From the NCBI GenBank assembly GCA_002347405.1, contig DDXB01000064.1, positions 83,825 through 123,721 on the forward strand: a stretch of DNA of 39,897 nt, in the 5' to 3' direction. The number at the start of each line of letters is the position of its first letter. Within the stretch, counting starts at the first letter, position 1. A program made the position numbers and the translations under genes. Source of the DNA: Rhodocyclaceae bacterium UBA2271. GTDB taxonomy: Bacteria; Pseudomonadota; Gammaproteobacteria; Burkholderiales; Rhodocyclaceae. The notes beneath the pieces are model-generated. The model did not search any database and was not told the DNA's origin. It worked only from the letters and a program-made list of their open reading frames with translations. Below are positions 31,123-39,247 of this stretch, one piece after another.

Positions 31123-33048
31123 ATGAATAAAAATAGAATCGAACAATTGCGCATCAACGGTCGGTTGCCCAGCCCGAAAGGGGTGGCGCTGGCCATCATG
31201 CAGATCAGCCGGCGCGAGAATGCAACACTGGATGAGGTGGCCAGGCTGGTGCAAACCGATCCCGCCCTGTCTGCCCGCCTGCTGCATCTGGCTAACGCGG
31301 CGGCCCGCGCTGGCCGGCCGGTGGCCTCCATCAATGAAGCGGTAATGCGCTTGGGGCTGGCCACCGTACGCCAGCTGGCGATGGGCTTCTCTCTGGTGGA
31401 TCAGTATCCCAAGGGGCTTTGCCAGGGCTTCGACTATCCGGGCTTCTGGTCCCACTCCCTGTTGATGGCGGTGGCCAGCCAGGAACTGGCCGGCGTGACC
31501 AGGGCAGGCGCGCCGGACGAGCTGTTCACCTGCGGTCTGCTTGGGCAAATCGGGCGTCTTGCCCTCGCCACGATTTATCCCGTCGAATACGCCGACATCC
31601 TGAAGCAGGCGGCTGGCGGCGCAACGCTGCTGGAATTGGAGCGCGCGCGCCTTGAGGAAGACCACAACACTTTTACCGCCGCCATCCTTGCCGACTGCGG
31701 CATACCGATCGCGCTGGCGGAACCGCTCCTCAACCATGAAGCTCCCGACAAAGCGGCCTTTGACGAGGGATCCCGGTCACGCCAGCTGGTGTATTTGTTC
31801 TTCCAGGCCCACCGCATGGCCGACCTGGGTTTGGCAAGCGAGACCGGGCGTCAAGACAAGATCGCCGAGCTCATGCGCCTGGGCGGCAGGATCGGCCTCG
31901 ACGCCGAAGACTTCGGCGAGCTGTTCGACCGGGTGGTGGCGCAATGGCAGGCGTGGGGGGCTTTGCTCAAGGTGCCCGCCACCACACTGCCCGCCTTCGA
32001 CAGCATGATCCATGCCCCCGTCCTCCACACCGAGCAGGAATCCACGGGAGCCCACAAGCGGATATTGCTGGTTGAGGACGAACCGACCAGCCGCCTCATG
32101 ACGGAAAGGATGTTGCTCCAACTATTACCGGGCTGCGAGGTCCTTTCAGCCGAGAATGGCAAGGATGCGCTGGTCCTGGCCCTCGAAAAATCACCCCAGA
32201 TCATCATCAGCGACTGGCTGATGCCGGTCATGGACGGCCTGGAATTATGCCGTGCCCTGCGCGCCACCGTTTGGGGCCAGTCCATGTATCTGATCATGTT
32301 GACCGGCGTGGAGTCGGAGGAAAACATCTCCGAGGCATTCGAGGCCGGTGTAGACGACTATATGGTCAAGCCGGTGAGCCCCCGTGTCCTGAGTGCCCGC
32401 ATGCGGGCAGCCTTCCACTATGTGAAGCTGCTGGAGGCATGGGAGCATGACCGCGCACAGCTCAAGCAGTTCACCGGAGAACTGGCCATCAGCAACCGGC
32501 AGCTCGAACATGCCGCAATGACCGACCTGCTGACCGGCTTGCCGAACCGGCGGGCCGGCATGGAAGCCCTGGCCAACGCATGGAGCGCCGCGCTGCGCAG
32601 CGACCAGCCATTGGCGGCGCTGGTGATCGATATCGATCTATTCAAGCCCATTAACGACCGTCATGGACACGCGGTCGGCGACCAGGTCCTGCAGGAAGTG
32701 GCCAAGGCTATCCTTGCAGCGGCCCGCAAGCATGACAACATCAGCCGCATCGGCGGCGAGGAATTCCTGGTGATCTGCCACGACGCAGATGCCCATGCGG
32801 CCTCATTGGCGGCCGAACGTCTGCGCCGGATAGTCGCGGCACTGAAGTTGCATATCGAAGGCGCGGAGATCCGGACCTCGATAAGCGTCGGCGTCGCCAA
32901 CCGCGAGGCAGGCATGGCTGAGGCCGACGACATGGTGCGCGGCGCGGACAAGGCCTTGTATGCCGCAAAAAATGCCGGCCGGAACCGCGTCTGTCTCTAC
33001 GCGCAGGGCAAAACGATCGTAATCCCGCCCGCCGCCGTCCCACCATAA
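31123..33048 (+). CDS. HDOD-receiver-GGDEF protein (probable diguanylate cyclase response regulator)
   Basis: 641 residues, soluble. HDOD domain about 10-210 (LPSPKGVALAIMQISRRENA, TDPALSARLLHLANAA). Receiver about 312-430 with D364 in IISDWLMPVMDG and K416 in VKPVSP. A short coiled coil (435-465) leads to GGDEF about 465-635, with the active motif GGEEF (544-548) and an intact product-inhibition site RKHD (535-538) exactly five residues before it. It should make c-di-GMP when its receiver is phosphorylated. It lies 136 bases after the kinase stop, beyond the regulator remnant, so it may now be the kinase's output (inference). The last codons overlap a degenerate REP-like sequence. Confidence 0.92.
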   Translation: MNKNRIEQLRINGRLPSPKGVALAIMQISRRENATLDEVARLVQTDPALSARLLHLANAAARAGRPVASINEAVMRLGLATVRQLAMGFSLVDQYPKGLCQGFDYPGFWSHSLLMAVASQELAGVTRAGAPDELFTCGLLGQIGRLALATIYPVEYADILKQAAGGATLLELERARLEEDHNTFTAAILADCGIPIALAEPLLNHEAPDKAAFDEGSRSRQLVYLFFQAHRMADLGLASETGRQDKIAELMRLGGRIGLDAEDFGELFDRVVAQWQAWGALLKVPATTLPAFDSMIHAPVLHTEQESTGAHKRILLVEDEPTSRLMTERMLLQLLPGCEVLSAENGKDALVLALEKSPQIIISDWLMPVMDGLELCRALRATVWGQSMYLIMLTGVESEENISEAFEAGVDDYMVKPVSPRVLSARMRAAFHYVKLLEAWEHDRAQLKQFTGELAISNRQLEHAAMTDLLTGLPNRRAGMEALANAWSAALRSDQPLAALVIDIDLFKPINDRHGHAVGDQVLQEVAKAILAAARKHDNISRIGGEEFLVICHDADAHAASLAAERLRRIVAALKLHIEGAEIRTSISVGVANREAGMAEADDMVRGADKALYAAKNAGRNRVCLYAQGKTIVIPPAAVPP

Positions 33049-33125
33049 CCGACTTTCCTCGTCGCTACGCAGCCTCGCCCCCTTTCTCCCGCAAGCGGGT
33101 GAAGGGCTTTCTGTTGCACCCCCTC

Positions 33126-33318
33126 TCCCCCGCCCCCTCTCCCGCAAGGGGCGAGGGGAGAAAGGCAACCCAGCAGTCTCGCCGCCGGGCCGCCCCAAGG
33201 CGAGACGACACGCGGCGCCAGCCGCAATTCGCTCCAAAGCATGAACGGGAGCTCCCCGTAACAAACGAGCAAAGCGAGCAACAGTCACCCCTCCCGCGAG
33301 GGAGGGGCTGGGGGAGGG
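33126..33318 (-). repeat. Dispersed intergenic repeat, family 2 (copy 2)
   Basis: Inverted relative to the copy after cbbM. On the minus strand it runs from a hairpin CCCTCCCTCGCGGGAGGGG through TTTGTTACGGGGAGCTCCCG to CGCCTTGGGGCGGCCCGGCG. It fills the gap between the HDOD-GGDEF stop and the nadA stop (convergent genes), where the paired C/G tracts could serve as a bidirectional terminator. A second hairpin-like stretch (CCCGCAAGGGGCGAGGGGA) is at 33141-33159. Confidence 0.75.
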
Positions 33319-33324
33319 CGGGTC

Positions 33325-34422
33325 TTAAGACGCGTCCAGCATCCGCTCCAGCGCAACCTTGGCCAGTTGCGCTTCGTGCGCCGGCACCGTGATCTGGTTC
33401 ACCACATTCCCGGCGACCAGATTTTCGAGCGTCCAGGCGAGGTGTTGCGGGTCGATGCGCTGCATGGTCGAGCACATGCAGATGGTGTCGGCCATGAACT
33501 GGACGGTCTTGCCCTCGTGCTTGACCTCGTTGGCCAGGCGGTCGACGAGGTTGAGTTCGGTGCCGACCAGCCAGCGCGTGCCGGCCGGCGATTCCTTGAC
33601 GACACGGATGATGGTCTCGGTCGAGCCGATGGCATCGGACTGCGCGCAGACTTCGAAGCTGCATTCGGGGTGGGAAATCACCTTGCCGTCGGGATATTTC
33701 GCGCGGAAGCGCTCGATCTGCGCCGGCTGGAACATCTGATGCACCGAACAGAAGCCGTGCCAGAGAATGATCTTCGCCTGGCGGATCTGGTCCGGCGTCA
33801 GGCCGCCCATTTCCAGATCGGGGTTCCAGATGACCATCTGCTCCATGGGAATGCCCATCTGGTGGCCGCTCCAGCGGCCAAGGTGCTGGTCGGGGAAGAA
33901 CAGCACCTTCTCGCGGCGGGCGAACGACCAGTCGAGAATTTTCGGTGCGTTCGATGAAGTGCAGACTATGCCGCCGTGTTCGCCGCAGAAGGCCTTGAGG
34001 TCGGCGGCCGAGTTGATGTAGGTGACCGGCGTGACGCTTTCGTCCGGATTCAGCACGGCCGACAATTCGCGCCAGCAACGTTCAACCTTGGCCAGACTCG
34101 CCATGTCAGCCATCGAGCAGCCGGCGGCGAGGTCGGGCAGGATGGCGATCTGGTCGGGGCGCGAGAGGATGTCGGCCACCTCGGCCATGAAATGGACGCC
34201 GCAAAAGACGATGTATTCGGCGTCGGATTGCGCGGCGAGGCGCGACAGCTTGAGAGAGTCGCCGGTCAGGTCGGCGTGGGCATAGACGTCGGCGCGCTGG
34301 TAATGGTGGCAGAGCAGCACGGCGCGTTCGCCGAGCTGCGCGCGTGCGGCCTTGATGCGCGCCTGCGCGTCCTTGTCGGCAAGGGCGTTGAAGGCATCGA
34401 ACTGGATGGCGGTGGTTTGCAT
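33325..34422 (-). CDS. nadA: Quinolinate synthase A
   Basis: Iron-sulfur enzyme that condenses iminoaspartate with dihydroxyacetone phosphate to quinolinate in NAD synthesis. 365 residues from the ATG at 34422 (MQTTAIQFDAFNALAD); a TTG at 34458 is open in frame but less likely. Typical segments are VLLCHHYQRADVYAHADLTG with LKLSRLAA, GVHFMAEVADILSRPDQIAI with LPDLAAGCSMADM, and CTSSNAPKIL. Cluster cysteines lie in AGCSMAD, ISHPECSFEVC and the MCSTM region. The gene is divergent from the cation transporter, with a 51-base gap. Confidence 0.95.
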   Translation of the reverse strand: MQTTAIQFDAFNALADKDAQARIKAARAQLGERAVLLCHHYQRADVYAHADLTGDSLKLSRLAAQSDAEYIVFCGVHFMAEVADILSRPDQIAILPDLAAGCSMADMASLAKVERCWRELSAVLNPDESVTPVTYINSAADLKAFCGEHGGIVCTSSNAPKILDWSFARREKVLFFPDQHLGRWSGHQMGIPMEQMVIWNPDLEMGGLTPDQIRQAKIILWHGFCSVHQMFQPAQIERFRAKYPDGKVISHPECSFEVCAQSDAIGSTETIIRVVKESPAGTRWLVGTELNLVDRLANEVKHEGKTVQFMADTICMCSTMQRIDPQHLAWTLENLVAGNVVNQITVPAHEAQLAKVALERMLDAS

Positions 34423-34473
34423 GAAAGGTAGAATCAGGATCTCGAGAAAGACTGGCAAGTATAGCGACTACAC

Positions 34474-35682
34474 ATGCAAGCAAGCGACGTGAAAACCTCG
34501 GCAGCCACCCAGGTCGACCCGCAGCGCTTCCGCGAGGGGCAGCGGATCACCTGGGTGAGCGTGGCCGTGAACTTGATATTGACGACCATGCAGATGGTCG
34601 TCGGGTTCCTCGCCCATTCGATGGCGCTGGTCGCCGATGCCATGCATACGCTGTCCGACGTGGTGGCCGACGCCTTCGTTCTGTGGGCCAATCGCAAGGG
34701 CGCCGAAGTCGCCGATGCCGAACATCCCTATGGCCACGGCCGCTACGAAACCGCCGCTTCGCTGGTGCTGGGGCTGCTGCTGACCGCGACGGGAGTCGGC
34801 ATCCTGATTTCGGCGGCAGGCCGCCTGCAGGCACTCGGCGAACTGCCGCCGGTCGGCGTCGCGGCGCTCTGGGCTGCGCTGTTCACCCTGCTGGCCAAGG
34901 AAGGCCTGTTCCGCTACATGCTGAAGGTTGCCGAGCGCCTGCGCTCGCCGATGCTGATCGCCAACGCCTGGCACGCGCGTGCCGACGCACTTTCCTCCCT
35001 GGTGGTGGCGATCGGCATCGGTGGCGCGCTGCTGGGGTTCACGTTTGCCGACGCGGTTGCCGCGATCGTCGTCGGCGGCATGATCATCAAGGCGGGGGTC
35101 GGCTTCGCCTGGGAAGCGATCCGCGAACTGATCGATACCGGCCTGTCGAAAGAAGAGGTGGCGGCAATTCGCCAGACGCTGGTGGACACCTCGGGCGTGT
35201 TCGACCTGCACGAGCTGCGCACGCGGCGCATGGCGCACCAGGTGCTGGTCGATGCCCATATCCGCGTCGATCCGCGCATCAGTGTTTCGGAAGGACATGC
35301 CATCGCCGAAGCGGCGCGACAGCGCGTGCTGCAGGCGCATCCCGCCGTGCTCGATGTGCTGGTGCATGTCGATGCCGAAGACGACTCGATGCCCAGCCCG
35401 AAGGCGAACTTCCCGGATCGTCAGGCACTTGAAACCCACCTGCGTGAGCTGCTGGGTGCCGACGCGCCCGCCTTCGAACGCTGCGTATTGCATTATCTTG
35501 GCGAAAAGGTCGAGGCCGAGGTGTTCTTTCCCGCACCCCTGGCCCCGGACACCCTGACCGGTATCGAGGCGCGCCTCGCCGAACGCCTCGCGGACGATCC
35601 CTGGGTACGCTCGGTCATCCTGAACGTAAAGGTTTGCGATACGCACCAAACTGGGGCTCATTCCATAAATGACGCACCATAG
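34474..35682 (+). CDS. Cation diffusion facilitator (CDF) family metal exporter
   Basis: 402-residue inner-membrane protein. The first metal site is seen in MALVADAMHTLSDVVADAFV (His and Asp pairs) and the second in NAWHARADALSSLVVAIGIG. Six membrane helices span about 25-215, followed by a cytoplasmic domain (HELRTRRMAHQVLVDAHIRV). A second C-terminal segment of about 90 residues (from DRQALETHLRELLGADAPAF) extends beyond the minimal family length. The expected metals are Zn, Fe, Mn or Co/Ni; the HD/HD site alone does not decide. Its last bases overlap NtrC-like sites of the glnA control region. Confidence 0.9.
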   Translation: MQASDVKTSAATQVDPQRFREGQRITWVSVAVNLILTTMQMVVGFLAHSMALVADAMHTLSDVVADAFVLWANRKGAEVADAEHPYGHGRYETAASLVLGLLLTATGVGILISAAGRLQALGELPPVGVAALWAALFTLLAKEGLFRYMLKVAERLRSPMLIANAWHARADALSSLVVAIGIGGALLGFTFADAVAAIVVGGMIIKAGVGFAWEAIRELIDTGLSKEEVAAIRQTLVDTSGVFDLHELRTRRMAHQVLVDAHIRVDPRISVSEGHAIAEAARQRVLQAHPAVLDVLVHVDAEDDSMPSPKANFPDRQALETHLRELLGADAPAFERCVLHYLGEKVEAEVFFPAPLAPDTLTGIEARLAERLADDPWVRSVILNVKVCDTHQTGAHSINDAP

Positions 35683-35690
35683 CGGTGCTA
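35643..35690. promoter_or_regulatory. NtrC-like enhancer sites upstream of glnA
   Basis: GCACCATAGCGGTGC (35674-35688) is a good dyad of the NtrC type (GCACC-N5-GGTGC). A weaker site GCACCAAACTGGGGC lies at 35643-35657. They are about 105 and 135 bases upstream of the predicted start of transcription, suitable for enhancer action, and extend into the 3' end of the transporter gene. The glnL/glnG genes that would act on them are downstream in the same window. Confidence 0.65.
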
Positions 35691-35764
35691 GCTGCCGGGT
35701 CGCCATTTTGCACAGCGGCAACATTTCCCTTATGGCACAATTGTCTGCTGTGTTTCTTCCCATC

Positions 35765-35780
35765 TGGCACGCTAACTGCT
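35765..35780 (+). promoter_or_regulatory. Sigma-54 promoter of glnA
   Basis: TGGCACGCTAACTGCT matches the -24/-12 consensus (TGGCAC-N5-TTGCW) with one mismatch and the exact 10-base spacing between the GG and GC doublets. Transcription would begin near 35791, giving a leader of about 65 bases. TGGCACAATTGTCTGCTG at 35733-35750 looks similar, but its spacing is one base too long. Confidence 0.72.
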
Positions 35781-35855
35781 AAATGAGTCTCCAGCGTCAC
35801 GGCCTCGCGGCCTCCACCGATTTTTTTTGCCAGAACACTGATTAGGAGTTCACTC

Positions 35856-37265
35856 ATGACACCCCAAGATGTAATCCAGTTGGTCCAGGAAAAGGAGGTC
35901 AAATTCGTCGACTTCCGCTTCACCGATATCCGCGGCAAGGAACAGCACGTCGGCGTGCCGGTTTCCGCCTTCGGCCTCGAAAAGTTCGAAGATGGTCACG
36001 CCTTCGACGGCTCTTCCATCGCAGGCTGGAAGGGCATTCAGGCCTCGGACATGCAACTGATGCCTGACGCTTCGACCGCCTACATCGATCCATTCATGGA
36101 CGAAACGACCCTGATTATCTCTTGCGACGTGGTCGAACCGGCCGACGGCAAGGGCTATGATCGCGATCCGCGTTCGATTGCCAAGCGCGCCGAGGCCTAT
36201 CTCAAGTCATCCGGTTTGGGCGATGCCGCCTACTTCGGTCCCGAGCCCGAGTTCTTCATCTTCGACAGCGTCGAGTGGAAAGTCGATATGCAGGGCTCCT
36301 ACTGCAAGGTCTTCTCGGAAGAGGCCGCCTGGGCGACCGCCGAGAAATTCGATGGTGGCAACACCGGCCACCGTCCCATGGTCAAGGGCGGTTATTTCCC
36401 CGTACCGCCGGTCGACAGCCTCAACGACATCCGCGCCGCCATGTGCCTGGCGCTGGAAGATTGCGGCGTGCCGGTCGAAGTGCATCACCACGAAGTCGCC
36501 ACCGCCGGCCAGTGCGAAATCGGCACCAAGTTCAGCACCCTGGTGCAGCGCGCCGACTGGACCCAAATCCTCAAGTACATCGTGCATAACGTCTCCCATT
36601 CCTACGGCAAGACCGCGACCTTCATGCCCAAGCCGATCGTTGGTGACAACGGTTCCGGCATGCATGTGCACCAGTCGATCTGGAAGGATGGCAAGAACCT
36701 GTTCGCCGGCAACGGCTACGCGGGTCTCTCCGAGTTCGCGCTGTACTACATCGGCGGCATCATCAAGCACGCCCGCGCGCTGAACGCCATCACCAACCCC
36801 GGCACCAACAGCTACAAGCGGCTGGTGCCGGGCTTCGAAGCCCCCGTCAAGCTGGCCTACTCGGCGCGCAACCGCTCCGCCTCGATCCGCATCCCCTTCG
36901 TGCATTCCGACAAGGCCCGCCGCATCGAGACGCGCTTCCCCGATCCGACCGCCAACCCCTACCTCGCTTTCGCCGCGCTGATGATGGCCGGCCTCGACGG
37001 CGTGCAGAACAAGATTCATCCGGGCGAGCCGGCCGACAAGAATCTCTACGACCTGCCGCCGGAAGAGGATGCCAAGATCCCGACCGTCTGCAGCAGCCTC
37101 GATCAGGCACTCGACTATCTGGACAAGGATCGCGAATTCCTGACCCGCGGCGGCGTCTTCTCCAACGAGTTCATCGATGCCTTCATCGACCTGAAGATGG
37201 AAGAGGTGACCAAGTTCCGCATGACCACCCACCCGGTCGAGTACGAAATGTACTTCTCGCTGTAA
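35856..37265 (+). CDS. glnA: Glutamine synthetase type I
   Basis: Dodecameric glutamine synthetase, 469 residues, the main ammonium-assimilating enzyme. GHAFDGSSIAGWKGIQASDM, the metal-ligand region PEPEFFIFD, VEVHHHEVATAGQCEIG, and NGSGMHVHQSIWKDGKNLFA are diagnostic. The Tyr in NLYDLPPEE (Y398) is the GlnE adenylylation site, so the enzyme is likely regulated by adenylylation in addition to sigma-54/NtrC transcription control. A TAGGAG ribosome site precedes the ATG, and a strong terminator follows the stop. Confidence 0.98.
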   Translation: MTPQDVIQLVQEKEVKFVDFRFTDIRGKEQHVGVPVSAFGLEKFEDGHAFDGSSIAGWKGIQASDMQLMPDASTAYIDPFMDETTLIISCDVVEPADGKGYDRDPRSIAKRAEAYLKSSGLGDAAYFGPEPEFFIFDSVEWKVDMQGSYCKVFSEEAAWATAEKFDGGNTGHRPMVKGGYFPVPPVDSLNDIRAAMCLALEDCGVPVEVHHHEVATAGQCEIGTKFSTLVQRADWTQILKYIVHNVSHSYGKTATFMPKPIVGDNGSGMHVHQSIWKDGKNLFAGNGYAGLSEFALYYIGGIIKHARALNAITNPGTNSYKRLVPGFEAPVKLAYSARNRSASIRIPFVHSDKARRIETRFPDPTANPYLAFAALMMAGLDGVQNKIHPGEPADKNLYDLPPEEDAKIPTVCSSLDQALDYLDKDREFLTRGGVFSNEFIDAFIDLKMEEVTKFRMTTHPVEYEMYFSL

Positions 37266-37287
37266 ACCCGCGGGCGCTTCATGTGTT

Positions 37288-37318
37288 AAAAAAGGACGGG
37301 CTTGCCCGTCCTTTTTTT
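37288..37318. terminator. Rho-independent terminator after glnA
   Basis: GGACGGG-CTTG-CCCGTCC (37294-37311) is a 7-bp GC stem with a 4-base loop, flanked by six A on the left and seven T on the right. It is a strong intrinsic terminator that can also work in the opposite direction. It separates glnA from the downstream genes, so glnL and glnG need another promoter or read-through. Confidence 0.92.
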
Positions 37319-37358
37319 ATGCGTCGCTTGCGCCATTCATGACATACACTGCCAAACC

Positions 37359-37838
37359 ATGATGAAACGTTTTTCGCTGCTGCTGCTGACATTGCCATTT
37401 GCCGCCCAGGCCAACACGCTCTACAAGTGCGAGGGCGCTGATGGGCGCATGACCTATACCAACCAGAAGGGCAACGCAAAAAACTGCGAGGTCATCGCGC
37501 AGGACAAGCCGGTGTCGACATTCAATGCGCCGGCAGCCAGGCCGCGCCAGGCCACGCCCGGCGACTTCCCGCGTGTCAATGGCGAGCAGCAAAAGGCCCG
37601 CGACACCGACCGCCGCGCCATCCTCGAGCAGGAATTGGCGAACGAACAGAGGAATCTCGATACAGCGAAGAAAACGCTGGCAGAACAGGAAGGCCTGGTC
37701 CTGCCCGAGGAACGCATTGCCGGCGGCGGCATCCAGGGTGGCAAGCGCGAGGCGCGCATCCAGTCCTTCCGCGACAAACTGCAACTCCACGAGCGCAATA
37801 TCGAGTCGATTCGCAGGGAAATCGGCAATCTGAAGTAA
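37359..37838 (+). CDS. DUF4124-domain periplasmic protein
   Basis: About 159 residues. A signal peptide (MMKRFSLLLLTLPFAAQA; the second ATG at 37362 is an equal choice) precedes a short DUF4124 domain with LYKCEGADGRMTYTNQKGNA. A long helical, charged C-terminal part (about 85-159, ILEQELANEQRNLDTAKKTL) is likely coiled coil. The frame is open upstream to 37302, but that region is the glnA terminator. Proteins of this type are often found between glnA and glnL in betaproteobacteria; their role is unknown. Confidence 0.82.
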   Translation: MMKRFSLLLLTLPFAAQANTLYKCEGADGRMTYTNQKGNAKNCEVIAQDKPVSTFNAPAARPRQATPGDFPRVNGEQQKARDTDRRAILEQELANEQRNLDTAKKTLAEQEGLVLPEERIAGGGIQGGKREARIQSFRDKLQLHERNIESIRREIGNLK

Positions 37839-37855
37839 ACCGTGAAAGACAGCGT

Positions 37856-38055
37856 TTGCGCCGGGCCGCCCCAAGCAAGCGCGGCACACAGCGCCAGCCA
37901 CCAGGCCGCAGGGCAGTCGAAGACTGGTCTCGCGAAGCGAGATGCGGCTTTATCGCACACAACCCGCTCCCAAATCAAGAAGAGCGCCCAGTGATCAACG
38001 AGCAAAGCGAACCAGTGGGACCCCCCCGAGAGGGAGATGAAGGGGGGCAGGCGTT
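37856..38055 (-). repeat. Dispersed intergenic repeat, family 2 (copy 3, diverged)
   Basis: On the minus strand it preserves TTCGCTTTGCTCGTTGATCA, TTTGGGAGCGGGTTG, GGCTGGCGCTGTGTGCCGCG and CTTGGGGCGGCCCGGC in the same order as copies 1 and 2, with an insertion containing the hairpin TCTCGCTTCGCGAGA. It fills the 251-bp gap between the DUF4124 gene and glnL, where a promoter for glnL would otherwise be expected. Confidence 0.68.
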
Positions 38056-38089
38056 AAAGTCTGGCGCGGTTCTTGCGTAAGGTTTTGCC

Positions 38090-39211
38090 ATGAATTTCCA
38101 GGCCCCCTCCAGCCAAGACACGCCCGCTTTTGCCGGGCTTGATCTTTTATCCTCCGCAGTGATCCTGCTGGACGCCCAGTTACGCATTCGCCACTGCAAT
38201 CCAGCCGCCGAAAATCTTTTCGCGGTCAGCCAGCGCGCCTGCCTCGGCCAGCCCCTTGCCCAACTGTTGGGCACGCCCGCGGCGCTGGTCGCTGCACTTG
38301 AAAACGCCCTCGCCAACCAGTGGAGCTACACCGGCCACGACATCATCGTGGCCCGTGAAGGAGAGGGTGCCGAACCAATCCACCTGGACTGTACGGTCAG
38401 CCCGATCGAGCCGGCGCAGACCACGCAGGCCAGCCTGCTGCTGGAGTTTCGCCCCATCGACCAGCAACTCAGGGCGGCGCGCGAAGAACGCGAAGCCGTG
38501 CAACAGCGCGCCAATCAGGAGCTGATTCGCAACCTCGCCCACGAGATCAAGAATCCGCTCGGTGGCATTCGCGGTTCGGCCCAATTGCTCGACCACGAAC
38601 TCGACAATCCCGCACTCAAGGAATACACCCAGGTCATCATCCACGAGGCCGACCGGCTGCAGGATCTGATGCACCGCCTGCTGTCGTCGCATCGCGGCAT
38701 GCAGCCGGCACTGATCAGCATCCATGAAATCCTCGAGCGCGTGCGGCGCTTGATTCTTGCCGAGTTCCCCGCTGTACGGGTGCGCCGCGACTACGACACC
38801 TCGCTGCCCGACATCACCGGTGACCGCGAACAGTTGATCCAGGCAGTGCTCAACATCGCCCGCAACGCCGCCCAGTCGATTTCACAGGCACCGCCCGCCA
38901 GCGGCGGAGCGGCGGCGGGCGAAATCGTGTTTCGCACCCGCGCGGTGCGGCAGGTGACGCTCGCCAAAAAACGCTACCGACTGGCACTCGAATTGCAGGT
39001 GATCGACAACGGCCCGGGCATTCCGGATGAAATCCGCGACCGCATCTTCTACCCACTGGTTTCGGGTCGTGCCGGCGGCACCGGGCTCGGCCTGGCGCTG
39101 GCGCAAAGCTTTGTCCAGCATCACCACGGCAGCATCGAGGCCGAATCGGTCCCCGGCCGCACCTGCTTCACCTTGCGCTTGCCCCTCGCGAAGGAAAACA
39201 ACAATGAATGA
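38090..39211 (+). CDS. glnL: Nitrogen regulation sensor kinase NtrB (GlnL)
   Basis: Cytoplasmic histidine kinase/phosphatase of 373 residues that controls NtrC in response to PII. The PAS domain spans about 15-125 (SSAVILLDAQLRIRHCNPAA). The phosphoacceptor is H151 in NLAHEIKNPLGGIRGSAQLL. The ATPase domain has NIARNAAQSI, VIDNGPGIPDEI and GGTGLGLALA. There are no membrane segments, as expected. It is followed by glnG after 36 bases. Confidence 0.95.
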   Translation: MNFQAPSSQDTPAFAGLDLLSSAVILLDAQLRIRHCNPAAENLFAVSQRACLGQPLAQLLGTPAALVAALENALANQWSYTGHDIIVAREGEGAEPIHLDCTVSPIEPAQTTQASLLLEFRPIDQQLRAAREEREAVQQRANQELIRNLAHEIKNPLGGIRGSAQLLDHELDNPALKEYTQVIIHEADRLQDLMHRLLSSHRGMQPALISIHEILERVRRLILAEFPAVRVRRDYDTSLPDITGDREQLIQAVLNIARNAAQSISQAPPASGGAAAGEIVFRTRAVRQVTLAKKRYRLALELQVIDNGPGIPDEIRDRIFYPLVSGRAGGTGLGLALAQSFVQHHHGSIEAESVPGRTCFTLRLPLAKENNNE

Positions 39212-39247
39212 TTCACTCACCCCCATTGAGCATCCGGAGGGCACAAC

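Noticed and set aside
35733..35750. First sigma-54-like sequence upstream of glnA (TGGCACAATTGTCTGCTG)
   Set aside because: The spacing between the GG and GC doublets is 11 bases instead of 10; the site at 35765-35780 has the right spacing.
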